Of a stretch of DNA of 62,313 nucleotides, positions 17,591-25,698 are shown one piece after another; the stretch's first letter is position 1; the number at the start of each line of letters is the position of its first letter. Origin of the DNA: Paraburkholderia sp. CNPSo 3274. GTDB lineage: Bacteria; Pseudomonadota; Gammaproteobacteria; Burkholderiales; Burkholderiaceae. The notes under the pieces were generated by a model. The model had not been told where the DNA came from. It saw only the letters and a program-made list of their open reading frames with translations, and did no database searches. A program made the position numbers and the translations under genes. The stretch is taken from NCBI RefSeq assembly GCF_024206475.1, contig NZ_JAMBPR010000053.1, positions 1 through 62,313 of the forward strand, in the 5' to 3' direction.

Positions 17591-18733
17591 TCAGTCCAGC
17601 GCTTTGAGGTCCGCGTCAATCTTCTCAAGCGCGTCCTGCGAGATCAGGCCATCGGCGAACTTCGCCACCGTCGTCAGCGACATGCCGCGCGCCATGCCGA
17701 TCTGCGGATGCGAGGAGATGCCTGGCACGTGCTTTTCGACGATGGCTTTGGCCGCAGCGCTTTCCAGGAGGTCGCCCACAGGGGATTCGATTGAGTAGGA
17801 CATCAGAGTTTTTTCTTGAATCCCGTCCATGCGGGAAGTCGTCTGCAAATCAGCAGACGCTGAACTGGCCTGCAGCGGATTTTGCGGGCGCTCACCCTGG
17901 CTCTGAATGGCAGGCAACGGCGGCAAGGCTTCGAAACGTGGTTCACGCCTGGCCTGCCAGCCTGCGATGGCTTCGGACAGGTCCGCGGTATCGAATATGG
18001 CGCTCTGAAGCAGCGCCATGTGTTGCAACGACTCCGCGGTTCCGTGGTCGCGGGCGAAGTTCATCGCCGTCTTGCTCCCCGCCACTGCCAACGGAGATTT
18101 CGATGCAATGCTGCGGGCCACCTCCATCGCATGGCGTTGGAGCGCATCAGCGTCGGGCAGCACGGCATTGACCAGCCCCACGGCGAGAGCCCGTTCGGCA
18201 CTCAAACGCTCGCTGGTGTACGCCATCTGGCGCGCCACGCCCGCCGGAATCAGCTTGGGCAGGCGTTGCAGCACGCCCAGATCGGCCACCATGCCGATCT
18301 GCGTTTCCTGCAGGCAGAAGAATGCGTCTACCGTGCATACGCGAATGTCGCAAGCAACGGCAAGGTCGAGCCCGCCTCCGATGCACCCGCCCTGCACGGC
18401 GCAGATGACGGGGAAACGTGCCTTGTCAAGCACGTCAAAGCAGTCCATCAGACCTGCCAGGGCGCGCTGGAAACCGAGGCGCTTGCGCGGACTGCGGGTG
18501 TCGAAGTCGTTCGATATGGTAGCGAACACCTCGAAATCCATGCCGGCCGAAAAGTGCTTGCCCGTCGAACTGATGACGAGCACGCGGACCTCGCCACTCG
18601 TATCAAGCGCCTGGACAATTTCGCGCAGGCCCGCATAAAACGCAGGGTCCATCACATTGAGGCGATCGGGACGGTTCAATAGAAGATGCGCGATGCCTGC
18701 TTCGATACTGAGGCGAAAGTATTTATCGTTCAT
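17591..18733 (-). CDS. Crotonase-family enzyme (dienoyl-CoA isomerase-like) with extra C-terminal domain
   Basis: A 380-residue protein, about 110 longer than a usual enoyl-CoA hydratase/isomerase. Residues 1-265 are the crotonase fold: oxyanion hole at SAGMD (62-66) and GGCIGGG (115-121), with Glu143 and Asp151 (QETQIGMVADLG) in the pattern of delta3,5-delta2,4-dienoyl-CoA isomerases such as ECH1. A Gln/Ser-rich linker (about 280-310) leads to a separate 70-residue helical module (IGMARGMSLTTVAKFADG) normally seen as an independent or appended domain. An internal ATG (MSYSIESP, near 17802) could also start it alone. The gene lies 178 bp downstream of the SnoaL-like gene and fadH, all read leftward, which fits unsaturated fatty-acid beta-oxidation. 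Confidence 0.82.
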   Translation of the reverse strand: MNDKYFRLSIEAGIAHLLLNRPDRLNVMDPAFYAGLREIVQALDTSGEVRVLVISSTGKHFSAGMDFEVFATISNDFDTRSPRKRLGFQRALAGLMDCFDVLDKARFPVICAVQGGCIGGGLDLAVACDIRVCTVDAFFCLQETQIGMVADLGVLQRLPKLIPAGVARQMAYTSERLSAERALAVGLVNAVLPDADALQRHAMEVARSIASKSPLAVAGSKTAMNFARDHGTAESLQHMALLQSAIFDTADLSEAIAGWQARREPRFEALPPLPAIQSQGERPQNPLQASSASADLQTTSRMDGIQEKTLMSYSIESPVGDLLESAAAKAIVEKHVPGISSHPQIGMARGMSLTTVAKFADGLISQDALEKIDADLKALD

Positions 18734-18911
18734 GGGGAGCTTTACGAAAGGACGATTCTGACGGGGCTGCCCGTGTCAAGCGGTTGATGCGGTATCGCTT
18801 TGCACACCAAATCGTTGCTTTTCCCCGGGCCAGCAGCACAGGTGCAAGCAACAAGAGCAGAGCGCGATGCCTCCAGACCTTCAGCCGCGACCCTCAATCC
18901 GATCCAGGCGG

Positions 18912-19352
18912 TTACGGCCCGGTTTTATACGCGGGTAGAAAATGAGCCAGACGCGCGCCCATCTCCGCACCCAGTACCTGCAATGCATTGAATGGCCGGA
19001 TCATCACTTCGAATTCGACGATGCGACCCGCCTCGTCGAAGCGGATCATGTCGATGCCTTTGAGCTGCTTGTCCTGCACGGTCGCGCTGAACTCGAGCAC
19101 GACGTTCAGGCCGTCGGCGCTGCCGAACTGCCGATGATAGGTAAAGCCCTCGAAAATGGTGATCACCGTACGCAGCGCCATCAGCAATGCGGGCGCGGGA
19201 CCGTAGGGCTTGAACGCCATCGGCGAGCGAAAAACGGCCTCTGGATGCACAATGGACTCCAGCCGGCCGAGATCCTTGCTGTCTACGAGCTCATGCCAGA
19301 TCGCGAGGGACCGCGCAACAGCGGGAGGCAGGTTGAGTATGGCGTCGGTCAT
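18912..19352 (-). CDS. SnoaL/NTF2-like protein
   Basis: A 146-residue protein of the nuclear-transport-factor-2 cone fold. The N-terminal helix (ARSLAIWHELVDSKDLGRLE), the entry motif IVHPEAVFRSP and the late strand segments (GIDMIRFDEAGRIVEFEVMI) are typical of SnoaL-like polyketide cyclase or limonene-epoxide-hydrolase relatives. No catalytic set can be named with confidence. It starts 39 bp after the fadH stop and is almost certainly in one transcript with it, so a role near the dienoyl-CoA pathway, as hydratase, isomerase or binding protein, is plausible but inferred. Confidence 0.82.
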   Translation of the reverse strand: MTDAILNLPPAVARSLAIWHELVDSKDLGRLESIVHPEAVFRSPMAFKPYGPAPALLMALRTVITIFEGFTYHRQFGSADGLNVVLEFSATVQDKQLKGIDMIRFDEAGRIVEFEVMIRPFNALQVLGAEMGARLAHFLPAYKTGP

Positions 19353-19391
19353 AGCGATTCCGTTTTCAAGTCGAGGGAAAACGCAGCGCGC

Positions 19392-21422
19392 TCATAGCGA
19401 GGCTGCAAGCGTGGTGCCGTCGTGGATGGCCCGCTTGGCGTCGAGTTCGGCAGCCTCGGCGGCACCGCCGATCACGTGGACCATGCGGCCGGCGGCCAGC
19501 AACTGATCGGCCAGTTCGCGCAGCGGCTCCTGTCCGGCGCAAACCACGACGTTGTCGACGTCGAGGGTTTGCGGCACACCATCGATGCTCACGTGCAGCC
19601 CATCGTCGTCGACGCGCTGGTATTCCACCGAAGAGGACATGCCGACACCGCGTGCCTTCAAGGCCGTTCGGTGAATCCACCCCGTCGTCTTGCCGAGGCT
19701 TTCGCCAACCTTCGAGCGCCTGCGTTGCAGCAGATGCACGCTGCGAGCCGCCGGACCAACCGATGCCCGACGCAATCCGCCGCGCTCGGCATAGGACGTG
19801 TCCACGCCCCATTCGGCGAAGAATTTTTGCGGATCGAGGCTCGCGGACGCGCCCTCATGCACGAGGTACTCGGCCACGTCGAAGCCGATTCCGCCAGCAC
19901 CCACAATGGCGACGTCAGATCCCACCGGCTTGCCGTCGCGCAGGACATCCAGATAGCCGAGCACCTTGGCATGGTCCGCGCCGTCGATGCGCAGTTCGCG
20001 CGGCAGAACACCGGTCGCCACGACCACCTCATCGAAGCCCTCCTGCATCAACCCTGCGGCGCTCGCGCGCGTGCCGAGGCGAAGCTCGACGCCCGTCAAT
20101 TCGATCTGGCGGCGGAAGTAGCGCAGCGTTTCATTGAACTCCTCCTTGCCCGGTACCTTTTTGGCGATATTGAACTGGCCGCCGATCTCGGTGCTGGCCT
20201 CGAAGAGCGTAACGGCATGCCCGCGGCTGGCCGCCGTCACCGCGCAGGCGAGACCGGCCGGCCCCGCGCCCACGATCGCCACGCGTTTTGGCTGCGCGGC
20301 AGGCCGGATGACGATTTCCGTCTCGTGACAGGCACGCGGATTAACGATGCAGGACGTGACCTTGCCTGCGAAAGTATGGTCGAGACAAGCCTGATTGCAG
20401 CCGATGCAGGTATTGATCTCGTCGGCGCGGCCCTCGCGGGCCTTGCGCACGAATTCGGCATCGGCAAGGAACGGCCGGGCCATCGAGACCATGTCGCACA
20501 CACCGTTAGCCAACAACTGTTCGGCGAGCTCGGGCGTGTTGATGCGATTGGTGGCGACGAGCGGCACCGAGACCTTACCCATCAGTTGCTGCGTGACCCA
20601 GGCCCAGGCGCCGCGCGGCACCTTGGTGGCGATGGTGGGAATCCGCGCCTCGTGCCAGCCAATGCCCGTATTGATGATGGTGGCGCCCGCCTGCTCGACA
20701 GCCTGTGCGAGCTGGATGACTTCCTCGAGTGTCGAGCCGCCCTCAACCAGATCGAGCATCGAGAGCCGGTAGATGATGATGAAATCGCGGCCGACGCGCT
20801 CCCGCACGCGGCGCAGGATCTCCACCGCGAACCGTATCCGGTTCTCGTAACTACCGCCCCATCGGTCAGTACGATGATTGGTACGCATCGCAATGAACTC
20901 GTTGATGAGATACCCCTCGGAGCCCATGATTTCCACGCCGTCGTATCCGGCATGTTGCGCAAGGGCTGCGCAGCGGACGAAATCGTCGATGGTCTCTTCA
21001 ACCTCGTCGTCACTCAGTTCGTGGGGCGTGAACGGATTGATCGGCGCTTGCAGCGCACTGGGCGCGACCAGCATCGGCTGATACGAATAGCGGCCGAAAT
21101 GCAGGATCTGCATGGCGATCTTGCCACCTTCCGCGTGGACGGCGCGCGTAATCGCACGGTGCTGCCCGGCTTCCTCCTCCGTGGTCAACATCGCCCCGCC
21201 AGCCATGGGGCGTGCGCGTTCGTTCGGCGCTATGCCGCCGGTCACGATCAACCCGACTTCGCCACGTGCGCGCTCCGCATAGAACGCGGCCATACGTTCG
21301 AAGCCATTCGGCACTTCCTCCAGACCGACGTGCATGGAGCCCATAAGCACGCGGTTCTTCAAGGTCGTGAAGCCCAGATCGAGTGGGCGCAGAAAGTGGG
21401 GATAGCGATTTGTCATGTTCAT
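19392..21422 (-). CDS. fadH: 2,4-dienoyl-CoA reductase (FadH-type)
   Basis: A 676-residue flavo-iron-sulfur enzyme that reduces 2,4-dienoyl-CoA during oxidation of unsaturated fatty acids; E. coli FadH has 672 residues. From the start the sequence follows FadH closely: LDLGFTTLKNRVLMGSMH, EGGKIAMQILHFGRYSYQP, GYDGVEIMGSEGYLINEF and IIYRLSMLDLVEGGSTLEE. The 4Fe-4S cysteines lie in CIGCNQACLD and SCIVNP (about residues 335-360). The FAD-binding VAIVGAGPAGLACA and a second nucleotide site (VAIVGAGGIG) follow. I place the start at ATG 21422 (ATG 21416 is also possible); the frame upstream overlaps a promoter with two operator-like palindromes. No obvious ribosome site precedes either ATG. Confidence 0.93.
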   Translation of the reverse strand: MNMTNRYPHFLRPLDLGFTTLKNRVLMGSMHVGLEEVPNGFERMAAFYAERARGEVGLIVTGGIAPNERARPMAGGAMLTTEEEAGQHRAITRAVHAEGGKIAMQILHFGRYSYQPMLVAPSALQAPINPFTPHELSDDEVEETIDDFVRCAALAQHAGYDGVEIMGSEGYLINEFIAMRTNHRTDRWGGSYENRIRFAVEILRRVRERVGRDFIIIYRLSMLDLVEGGSTLEEVIQLAQAVEQAGATIINTGIGWHEARIPTIATKVPRGAWAWVTQQLMGKVSVPLVATNRINTPELAEQLLANGVCDMVSMARPFLADAEFVRKAREGRADEINTCIGCNQACLDHTFAGKVTSCIVNPRACHETEIVIRPAAQPKRVAIVGAGPAGLACAVTAASRGHAVTLFEASTEIGGQFNIAKKVPGKEEFNETLRYFRRQIELTGVELRLGTRASAAGLMQEGFDEVVVATGVLPRELRIDGADHAKVLGYLDVLRDGKPVGSDVAIVGAGGIGFDVAEYLVHEGASASLDPQKFFAEWGVDTSYAERGGLRRASVGPAARSVHLLQRRRSKVGESLGKTTGWIHRTALKARGVGMSSSVEYQRVDDDGLHVSIDGVPQTLDVDNVVVCAGQEPLRELADQLLAAGRMVHVIGGAAEAAELDAKRAIHDGTTLAASL

Positions 21423-21436
21423 GCAACTGGTTGTAT
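21421..21436. promoter_or_regulatory. Operator-like palindrome O1 at the fadH start
   Basis: ATGCAACTGGTTGTAT is an imperfect copy of the ATGCAAC-N2-GTTGCAT palindrome at 21453-21468, one mismatch between the arms. It overlaps the start codon and lies 32 bp, about three helical turns, from the second copy. The layout suits a dimeric TetR- or GntR-type repressor. Confidence 0.6.
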
Positions 21437-21449
21437 GGCGGCGAGTTCG

Positions 21450-21478
21450 ATGATGCAACCAGTTGCATAGAGAATCAA
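21450..21478 (-). promoter_or_regulatory. Candidate fadH promoter with embedded operator O2
   Basis: On the minus strand TTGATT (21473-21478) and CATCAT (21450-21455) are spaced by 17 bp and could be -35 and -10 boxes. The perfect palindrome ATGCAAC-CA-GTTGCAT (21453-21468) sits between and over them, so a bound repressor would block polymerase. The regulator is not identified; the TetR gene at 24781-25386 is a candidate only by proximity. Confidence 0.55.
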
Positions 21479-21491
21479 GCGGATGCGACAA

Positions 21492-21888
21492 ATTCGAAAA
21501 CCTCCTCTACAACCGGCCTGTCCATCATGTCTTTGATCTGACGTTACTCCCGCGCACTCGCCGGTGAGGCGACCCAGGCGCACCTGTGGAACAGCGTGCG
21601 AAATTTCCTTATATCCTGCACGAGCAAAAGTTGACCGAGCAGATCCAGCAACCCCTACTGCCTTCTACGAAGACTTAATGCGTTTCGGGTATGTAAGGTC
21701 GCATGCAGCGGTGACCGCGCTGTGGTTTCGAGGAGCACCGTATGTTTTCAAATATGCCGTCAGTGCAAAGGCATTGCCCGAGCTACCCATAGTTTGGCCG
21801 TCGATATTGTGCGAAAAGATTTTCCCGCAGCAATCGAACTCCCGCCGGCCATTGAAAACGTCCTATCGCCCAACATCCGGAGATCGCG
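21492..21888. other. Intergenic region between fadH and the alkylsulfatase gene
   Basis: Almost 400 bp between divergent genes. It must carry the alkylsulfatase promoter; short open frames here have no ribosome sites or recognisable products. An AT-richer stretch with TATGTTTTCAAATATG (about 21740-21755) is the likeliest promoter neighbourhood. I see nothing else. Confidence 0.5.
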
Positions 21889-23812
21889 ATGTCTCAACCC
21901 GATGAAGTAGCCAAGCCGGCAACAGCCGCAACGCTGGCCGTGAACAAGCAGTATGCGGACTTCCTGTCCTTTTCGGACGCCCAGGACTTTGAGGATGCCA
22001 AACGAGGCCTGGTCGCCACGCTTCCGGGTTCCGGCGTCATACCTGGGCCCGACGGCACTCCCGCCTGGGATCTCGCACAATTCGCATTCCTCACCGGCGG
22101 CCCTGAAAACAACGCGCCTCCGACGGTCAATCCAAGCCTCTGGCGCAACGCCAAGCTGAACATGAATCATGGTCTTTTCGTGGTCGTCGACGGCATCTGG
22201 CAGGTGCGCGGCTACGATCTCTCAGTGATGAGCATCATTCGCGGAGACTCGGGCTGGATCGTTGTCGACCCGCTGCTCACGAGCGCCACCTCATCCTATG
22301 TCTGGAAGAACCTTGTCATCCCGCATCTCGGCGACAGACCCATCACGCACGTAATCTACACGCACAGTCACGTGGATCACTATGGCGGTGTCCGCGGGAT
22401 CGTGAACGAAGAAGACGTGCTATCGGGTAAGGTCAAGATTGTCGCGCCTGCCGGCTTCACCGAGGCCGCTGTCAGCGAGAACGTCATCGCCGGCAACGCC
22501 ATGAGTCGGCGCGCGAGCTACATGTATGGCTCGCTCCTTCCCCGCAACGCGACAGGCAACGTGGACGCCGGCCTTGGCAAAGGCACATCGGTCGGACCCT
22601 GCACATTGTTCGAGCCGACCATGTATGTCGAAAAGACAGGGCAGAAGCTGACCCTCGATGGCGTGGAAATCGAGGTGCTGATGGCGCCGGAGTCGGAAGC
22701 GCCCTCCGAATTTATGTTCTACCTGCCCGGTTACAAGGCGTTCTGCTCGTCCGAAGATGCGACGCACACGCTGCACAATCTCTACACACTGCGCGGCGCG
22801 AAGATGCGTGACGGCCTGCGCTGGTCCAAGTATCTCCAGTCGGCCATCGACATGTTCGGCGAAAACGTGGACGTACTTTTCGCCTCGCACTTCTGGCCCA
22901 CATGGGGCAACGAACGCATTGTCTCGTTCCTGCGCGCGCAACGTGACATGTACCGCTATCTGCACGATCAGACCATGCGGCTTTCCAACTCGGGCTATAC
23001 GCCGCTGGAAATCGGCGAAGTCATGCGACTGCCGGACAGCATAGCGAAGCACTGGTATTGCCGAAGCTACTACGGAACTGTCTACCATGACGCCGTCGCG
23101 CAGTACAACCTGCGGCTCGGATTCTTCGACGGCAACCCTGCGAACCTGCACCGGCTCACCCCTACTGAAGCGGGCAAGCAATATGTGGAATACATGGGTG
23201 GCGCCGCCGCTGTGCTGCAAAAGGCACGCGCATCCTACGACAAGGGTGAGTACCGCTGGGTCGCGGAAGTCGTCAACCACATCGTATTCGCCGACCCGAA
23301 CAATACGGCGGCGAAGCATCTGCTCGCCGATACCTACGAGCAACTGGGTTATCAGGCGGAATCTGGACCGTGGCGCAACTTCTACCTGACCGGTGCGATG
23401 GAACTGCGCGATGGCGTCAGAGAACTGCCCGCGCCCAACACACAAAGCCCCGACACGATTCGTGCGATGCCGCTAGACATGTTTCTCGACTACCTCGGCA
23501 TCCGTCTCAACGCGGAGCGCGCGACCGGGAAGGCAGTGACCTTTGACCTCGTACTGACCGACACCAAACAGAATTACGCTCTAGGAGTCGAAAACTGCGC
23601 GCTGCATTACTCCCCGAACAAAACGTCAAACGTGGCAGACGCTACGCTGACCATGACGTGCCGACCTGAACGACATCATGCTGGGCAATACCAACATGCA
23701 AAAACTCGTGATGGCGGGCAGCGTGAAAATCGAGGGCGACAGCCAGAAGCTCGGCGAGTTTGTATCCTGGCTCGACACCTTCGATTTCTGGTTCAACATC
23801 GTCACGCCATGA
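21889..23812 (+). pseudogene. Alkylsulfatase (SdsA1/BDS1-type metallo-hydrolase), frameshifted near its C-terminus
   Basis: A class III, metallo-beta-lactamase-fold alkylsulfatase that would hydrolyse alkyl sulfates such as SDS to alcohol and sulfate. The zinc motif THSHVDHYGG (about residue 165), SEDATHTLHN (about 287) and FASHFWPTWG (about 325) are intact, followed by the helical dimerisation and SCP2-like C-terminal domains. Near 23660 one extra base, or loss of two, shifts the frame: the original frame gives unrelated residues to 23817, while the correct C-terminus (DLNDIMLGNTNMQKLVMAG, then FDFWFNIVTP) is in the next frame and stops at 23812. The catalytic domain is complete, so partial activity or a sequencing error is possible. 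ATG 21889 has GGAG six bases upstream. No signal peptide is seen. Confidence 0.8.
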
Positions 23813-23822
23813 GGTGAGCGCG

Positions 23823-24416
23823 ATGTGCGCAATCTGCAATTTCAAGCTTGAATTCGGTATCGGCCACCCGTTCGCTCTCAGCGTTGCGGTGGCGTCCCGG
23901 CATGCGATCGAAGCCGGGCTGATCGAGCCGATCGACACCGCGGAGGGTGCGCTCTCCGCGGCCCGCAAGCGCATGTCCGCGGTCGACGCGCTCAACCTGC
24001 CGCAGGCCCGTATCGAATCCGGACACGCGGTGGATGATCTTCTCGCGCTGCCGGACTTCTACGTCCTGCTGATCGAGAACGACACGTGGGGCTTCTTCCA
24101 CGCGACGACCGAGGGCTTCGATCCGGACATCGTGCCGGAGATGCCCGACGTCACCACGACAGACGAAGCGAGGCGCAGCAACGTCGTCATTACGTCGGAA
24201 GCAGCGTTGCGCGCCTGGCTGTCCGGTCGCTTCGACATGTCGCGTGCCTTCGACGCATCGCTCATTCTGATCGATGCACCCGATGCAGCAGTGGCGCTCC
24301 TCAAGCGGATGCTCTCCACTGCCGATTCAGTAGCCACGGTCAGCCAGGTCGTTGCCCAGAATCAGCGGCAAGCGGTAGGGCAAAATCAGCTTGAACTCCC
24401 CGTCCCTGATCTTTGA
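23823..24416 (+). CDS. Unknown protein with CxxC start, partner of the alkylsulfatase gene
   Basis: I do not recognise the family. ATG 23823 follows the alkylsulfatase stop by ten bases with GAGGTGA upstream, so the two are translationally linked. The protein begins MCAICNFKLEFGIGHPFALS; the CxxC pair could bind metal. Residues about 90-115 hold an Asp/Trp-rich stretch, and about 125-180 contain VVITSEAALRAWLSGRFDMS. A clearly related but decayed piece lies at 49218-49385 beside the sulfatase cluster. The last 30 residues here are antisense to an oxidoreductase remnant (24327-24548), so the original C-terminus was probably replaced when sequence was deleted. The recurrence beside sulfatase genes suggests a linked role, which is inference. 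Confidence 0.7.
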   Translation: MCAICNFKLEFGIGHPFALSVAVASRHAIEAGLIEPIDTAEGALSAARKRMSAVDALNLPQARIESGHAVDDLLALPDFYVLLIENDTWGFFHATTEGFDPDIVPEMPDVTTTDEARRSNVVITSEAALRAWLSGRFDMSRAFDASLILIDAPDAAVALLKRMLSTADSVATVSQVVAQNQRQAVGQNQLELPVPDL

Positions 24417-24548
24417 ATCGAGCGGGTTCACGCCAGCAGCGTGAATCTGGATCAATACGTCGTCCTCACGCAGTTCCGGAACCGGCATATCGCCGGCTCG
24501 TATGCCATTCTTGCGCCCATATCGATCTACGACGAATGCCTTCATCAT
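24327..24548 (-). pseudogene. N-terminal fragment of a quinone oxidoreductase-type zinc-less alcohol dehydrogenase
   Basis: ATG 24548 opens a frame (MMKAFVVDRYGRK, then VLIQIHAAGVNPLDSKIRDG and LPYRLPLILGNDLA) that matches the GroES-like start of NADPH-dependent quinone reductases. A normal protein is about 310-330 residues; this one loses similarity after 70 residues at ADRGY and stops at 24327. The Rossmann domain is missing. AAGGAACAACGAC upstream is a reasonable ribosome site, so a peptide may still be made. Its 3' end overlaps the reading frame of the unknown gene 23823-24416 on the other strand, marking a deletion junction. Confidence 0.75.
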
Positions 24549-24632
24549 GTCGTTGTTCCTTGCCAGTTTCTCGTTGCGCGAAGTACTACCAGATAGTCCC
24601 GAAGAAGCTCGTATCGAAGATCGTACTCGCCA

Positions 24633-24674
24633 GGATGAAGCGCCCGTAACGAGGGCTATTTCGCTTTTCATCAT
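24633..24674 (-). pseudogene. Start of a short-chain dehydrogenase, only about 14 residues left
   Basis: MMKSEIALVTGASS is the classic opening of an SDR enzyme up to the first half of its TGxxxGxG cofactor motif, preceded by a GGAAAG ribosome site. Immediately afterwards the sequence is unrelated, and the next gene start (24548) follows. It is most likely the stump of a deleted dehydrogenase that was first in an operon controlled by the TetR gene to the right. Confidence 0.5.
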
Positions 24675-24724
24675 GTCTTTCCGGTAGTGAGAAGTGTGTG
24701 TTTGCATGGTTAGGCGAGCGCCAT

Positions 24725-24744
24725 AATATGATGATCGTCATATT
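24725..24744. promoter_or_regulatory. 20-bp near-perfect palindrome between the TetR gene and the oxidoreductase stumps
   Basis: AATATGA (24725-24731) and TCATATT (24738-24744) are perfect arms around TGATCG. It lies 51 bp upstream of the SDR stump's start, where an operator for a TetR repressor would be. A T-run after it on the plus strand also permits a weak terminator for the plus-strand gene ending at 24416. Confidence 0.5.
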
Positions 24745-24780
24745 TTTTGATCCAACGAAAGCGGCCGCCGGGCAAGCGGA

Positions 24781-25386
24781 TTACTCATCAGCGGGTGCGA
24801 ATGTATTCAGTGCGGCTTCGAGAAGACTGTCCGATAGTTTGGGGTCGTCGACGGCGCGCGCCAGCACCATGGTGCCGACCATGGTGGCAACGGTCAGAAG
24901 TGCCTGCTCATGTGCGCCCGGCTGCCCCCAATCGGGCAATTGCCGAGCGACGACATCGATCATTTCCTTGATGCGGCGGGTGGCCGCGCGGCGCACGACC
25001 GGCGCCTGGCGCGGCATCTCCGAGCCAAGGGCAGAGACCGGGCAGCCCGTCTCTACGGCGTCACGGTGCTCCTTCGACAGATAGGCGCGCACCATCGACG
25101 GCAATGCCTGCTCCTGCGGCACGGAAGCGGCGATTTGCTCCGACAACGCCACGGCCTCAGCACCGGCGCGGTCGGCCGCTTCGGCAAGCAGCACTTCCCG
25201 CGATGGAAAGTGAGCGTAGAAGCCGCCATGTGTCAGGCCAGCCTCCTTCATGATGTCGGCCACTCCCGTCCCGTCGTAGCCACTGCGCCGAATCGCGCGG
25301 GCGGCAACCTCGACGATGCGCTCGTGCGTGATTTCCTTGCGGCTGGCCGGTTTTCGATTGGATGATGGCTTCTGCATGATGATCAT
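24781..25386 (-). CDS. TetR family transcriptional regulator
   Basis: A 201-residue one-component repressor. The N-terminal helix-turn-helix (ERIVEVAARAIRRSGYDG, DIMKEAGLTHGGFYAHFPSR, about residues 20-65) is of the TetR type with the characteristic GGFYAHF recognition helix. The C-terminal helical ligand domain (MIDVVARQLPDWG, MVGTMVLARAVDDP) follows. Candidate starts are ATG 25386 and ATG 25377, neither with a clear ribosome site; the open frame extends further left of the protein without support. A perfect 17-bp palindrome (25373-25389) covers the start, suggesting autoregulation. Its target was probably the oxidoreductase operon just downstream, now reduced to stumps, so the regulator may have lost its main target. 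Confidence 0.85.
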   Translation of the reverse strand: MIIMQKPSSNRKPASRKEITHERIVEVAARAIRRSGYDGTGVADIMKEAGLTHGGFYAHFPSREVLLAEAADRAGAEAVALSEQIAASVPQEQALPSMVRAYLSKEHRDAVETGCPVSALGSEMPRQAPVVRRAATRRIKEMIDVVARQLPDWGQPGAHEQALLTVATMVGTMVLARAVDDPKLSDSLLEAALNTFAPADE

Positions 25387-25389
25387 GCA
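25373..25389. promoter_or_regulatory. Perfect 17-bp palindrome over the TetR start (probable autoregulatory operator)
   Basis: TGCATGAT-G-ATCATGCA is symmetric over its full length and overlaps both possible start codons of the TetR gene. It resembles the fadH operators in its TGCA ends but differs in the centre. Confidence 0.55.
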
Positions 25390-25505
25390 TATACCACATC
25401 GGCACAATTTGCTGCTCGAAGCAATCTCGATTGGTTTCAAGGCTTCCACCAGGCAGCGCCAGCGTTCGCAACTCTCTTCAAGACACAGAGCTCGGGATCG
25501 GTGTT

Positions 25506-25679
25506 TCACATCGCCGCTTCACTGTTCGTCTGGAACGATTCGACCTGCACACCCAGCTCCTCGCCCAAAGCCTGCAGCCTGGCATCGATATCGGCGAGCG
25601 TGACCCTTCCGTATTGCGCAAGGTCGCGTTTGCCAAACATGTTGTGATTGATGCCATGAAGCATCAAGACGTTCTTCAT
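25506..25679 (-). pseudogene. aroQ: Type II 3-dehydroquinate dehydratase fragment
   Basis: The first 57 residues match type II dehydroquinases (MKNVLMLHGINHNMFGKRD, with the active-site Tyr region in QYGRVTLADID, then VQVESFQTNSE), which convert 3-dehydroquinate to 3-dehydroshikimate in the cytoplasm. A normal enzyme has about 145-150 residues; a stop at 25506 right after EAAM removes the catalytic His and the oligomer interface. AAGGAGAAACCAATG places a strong ribosome site before the start. The gene is the last of the operon, 19 bp after aroE. No continuation was seen in the other frames toward the TetR gene, so this is a truncation rather than a simple frameshift. Confidence 0.75.
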
Positions 25680-25698
25680 TGGTTTCTCCTTTGCGCGC

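Noticed and set aside
19422..21470. Very long open frame antisense to fadH
   Set aside because: A 680-codon antisense frame in G+C-rich sequence; no ribosome site, no recognisable motif, and the opposite strand encodes a full-length FadH.
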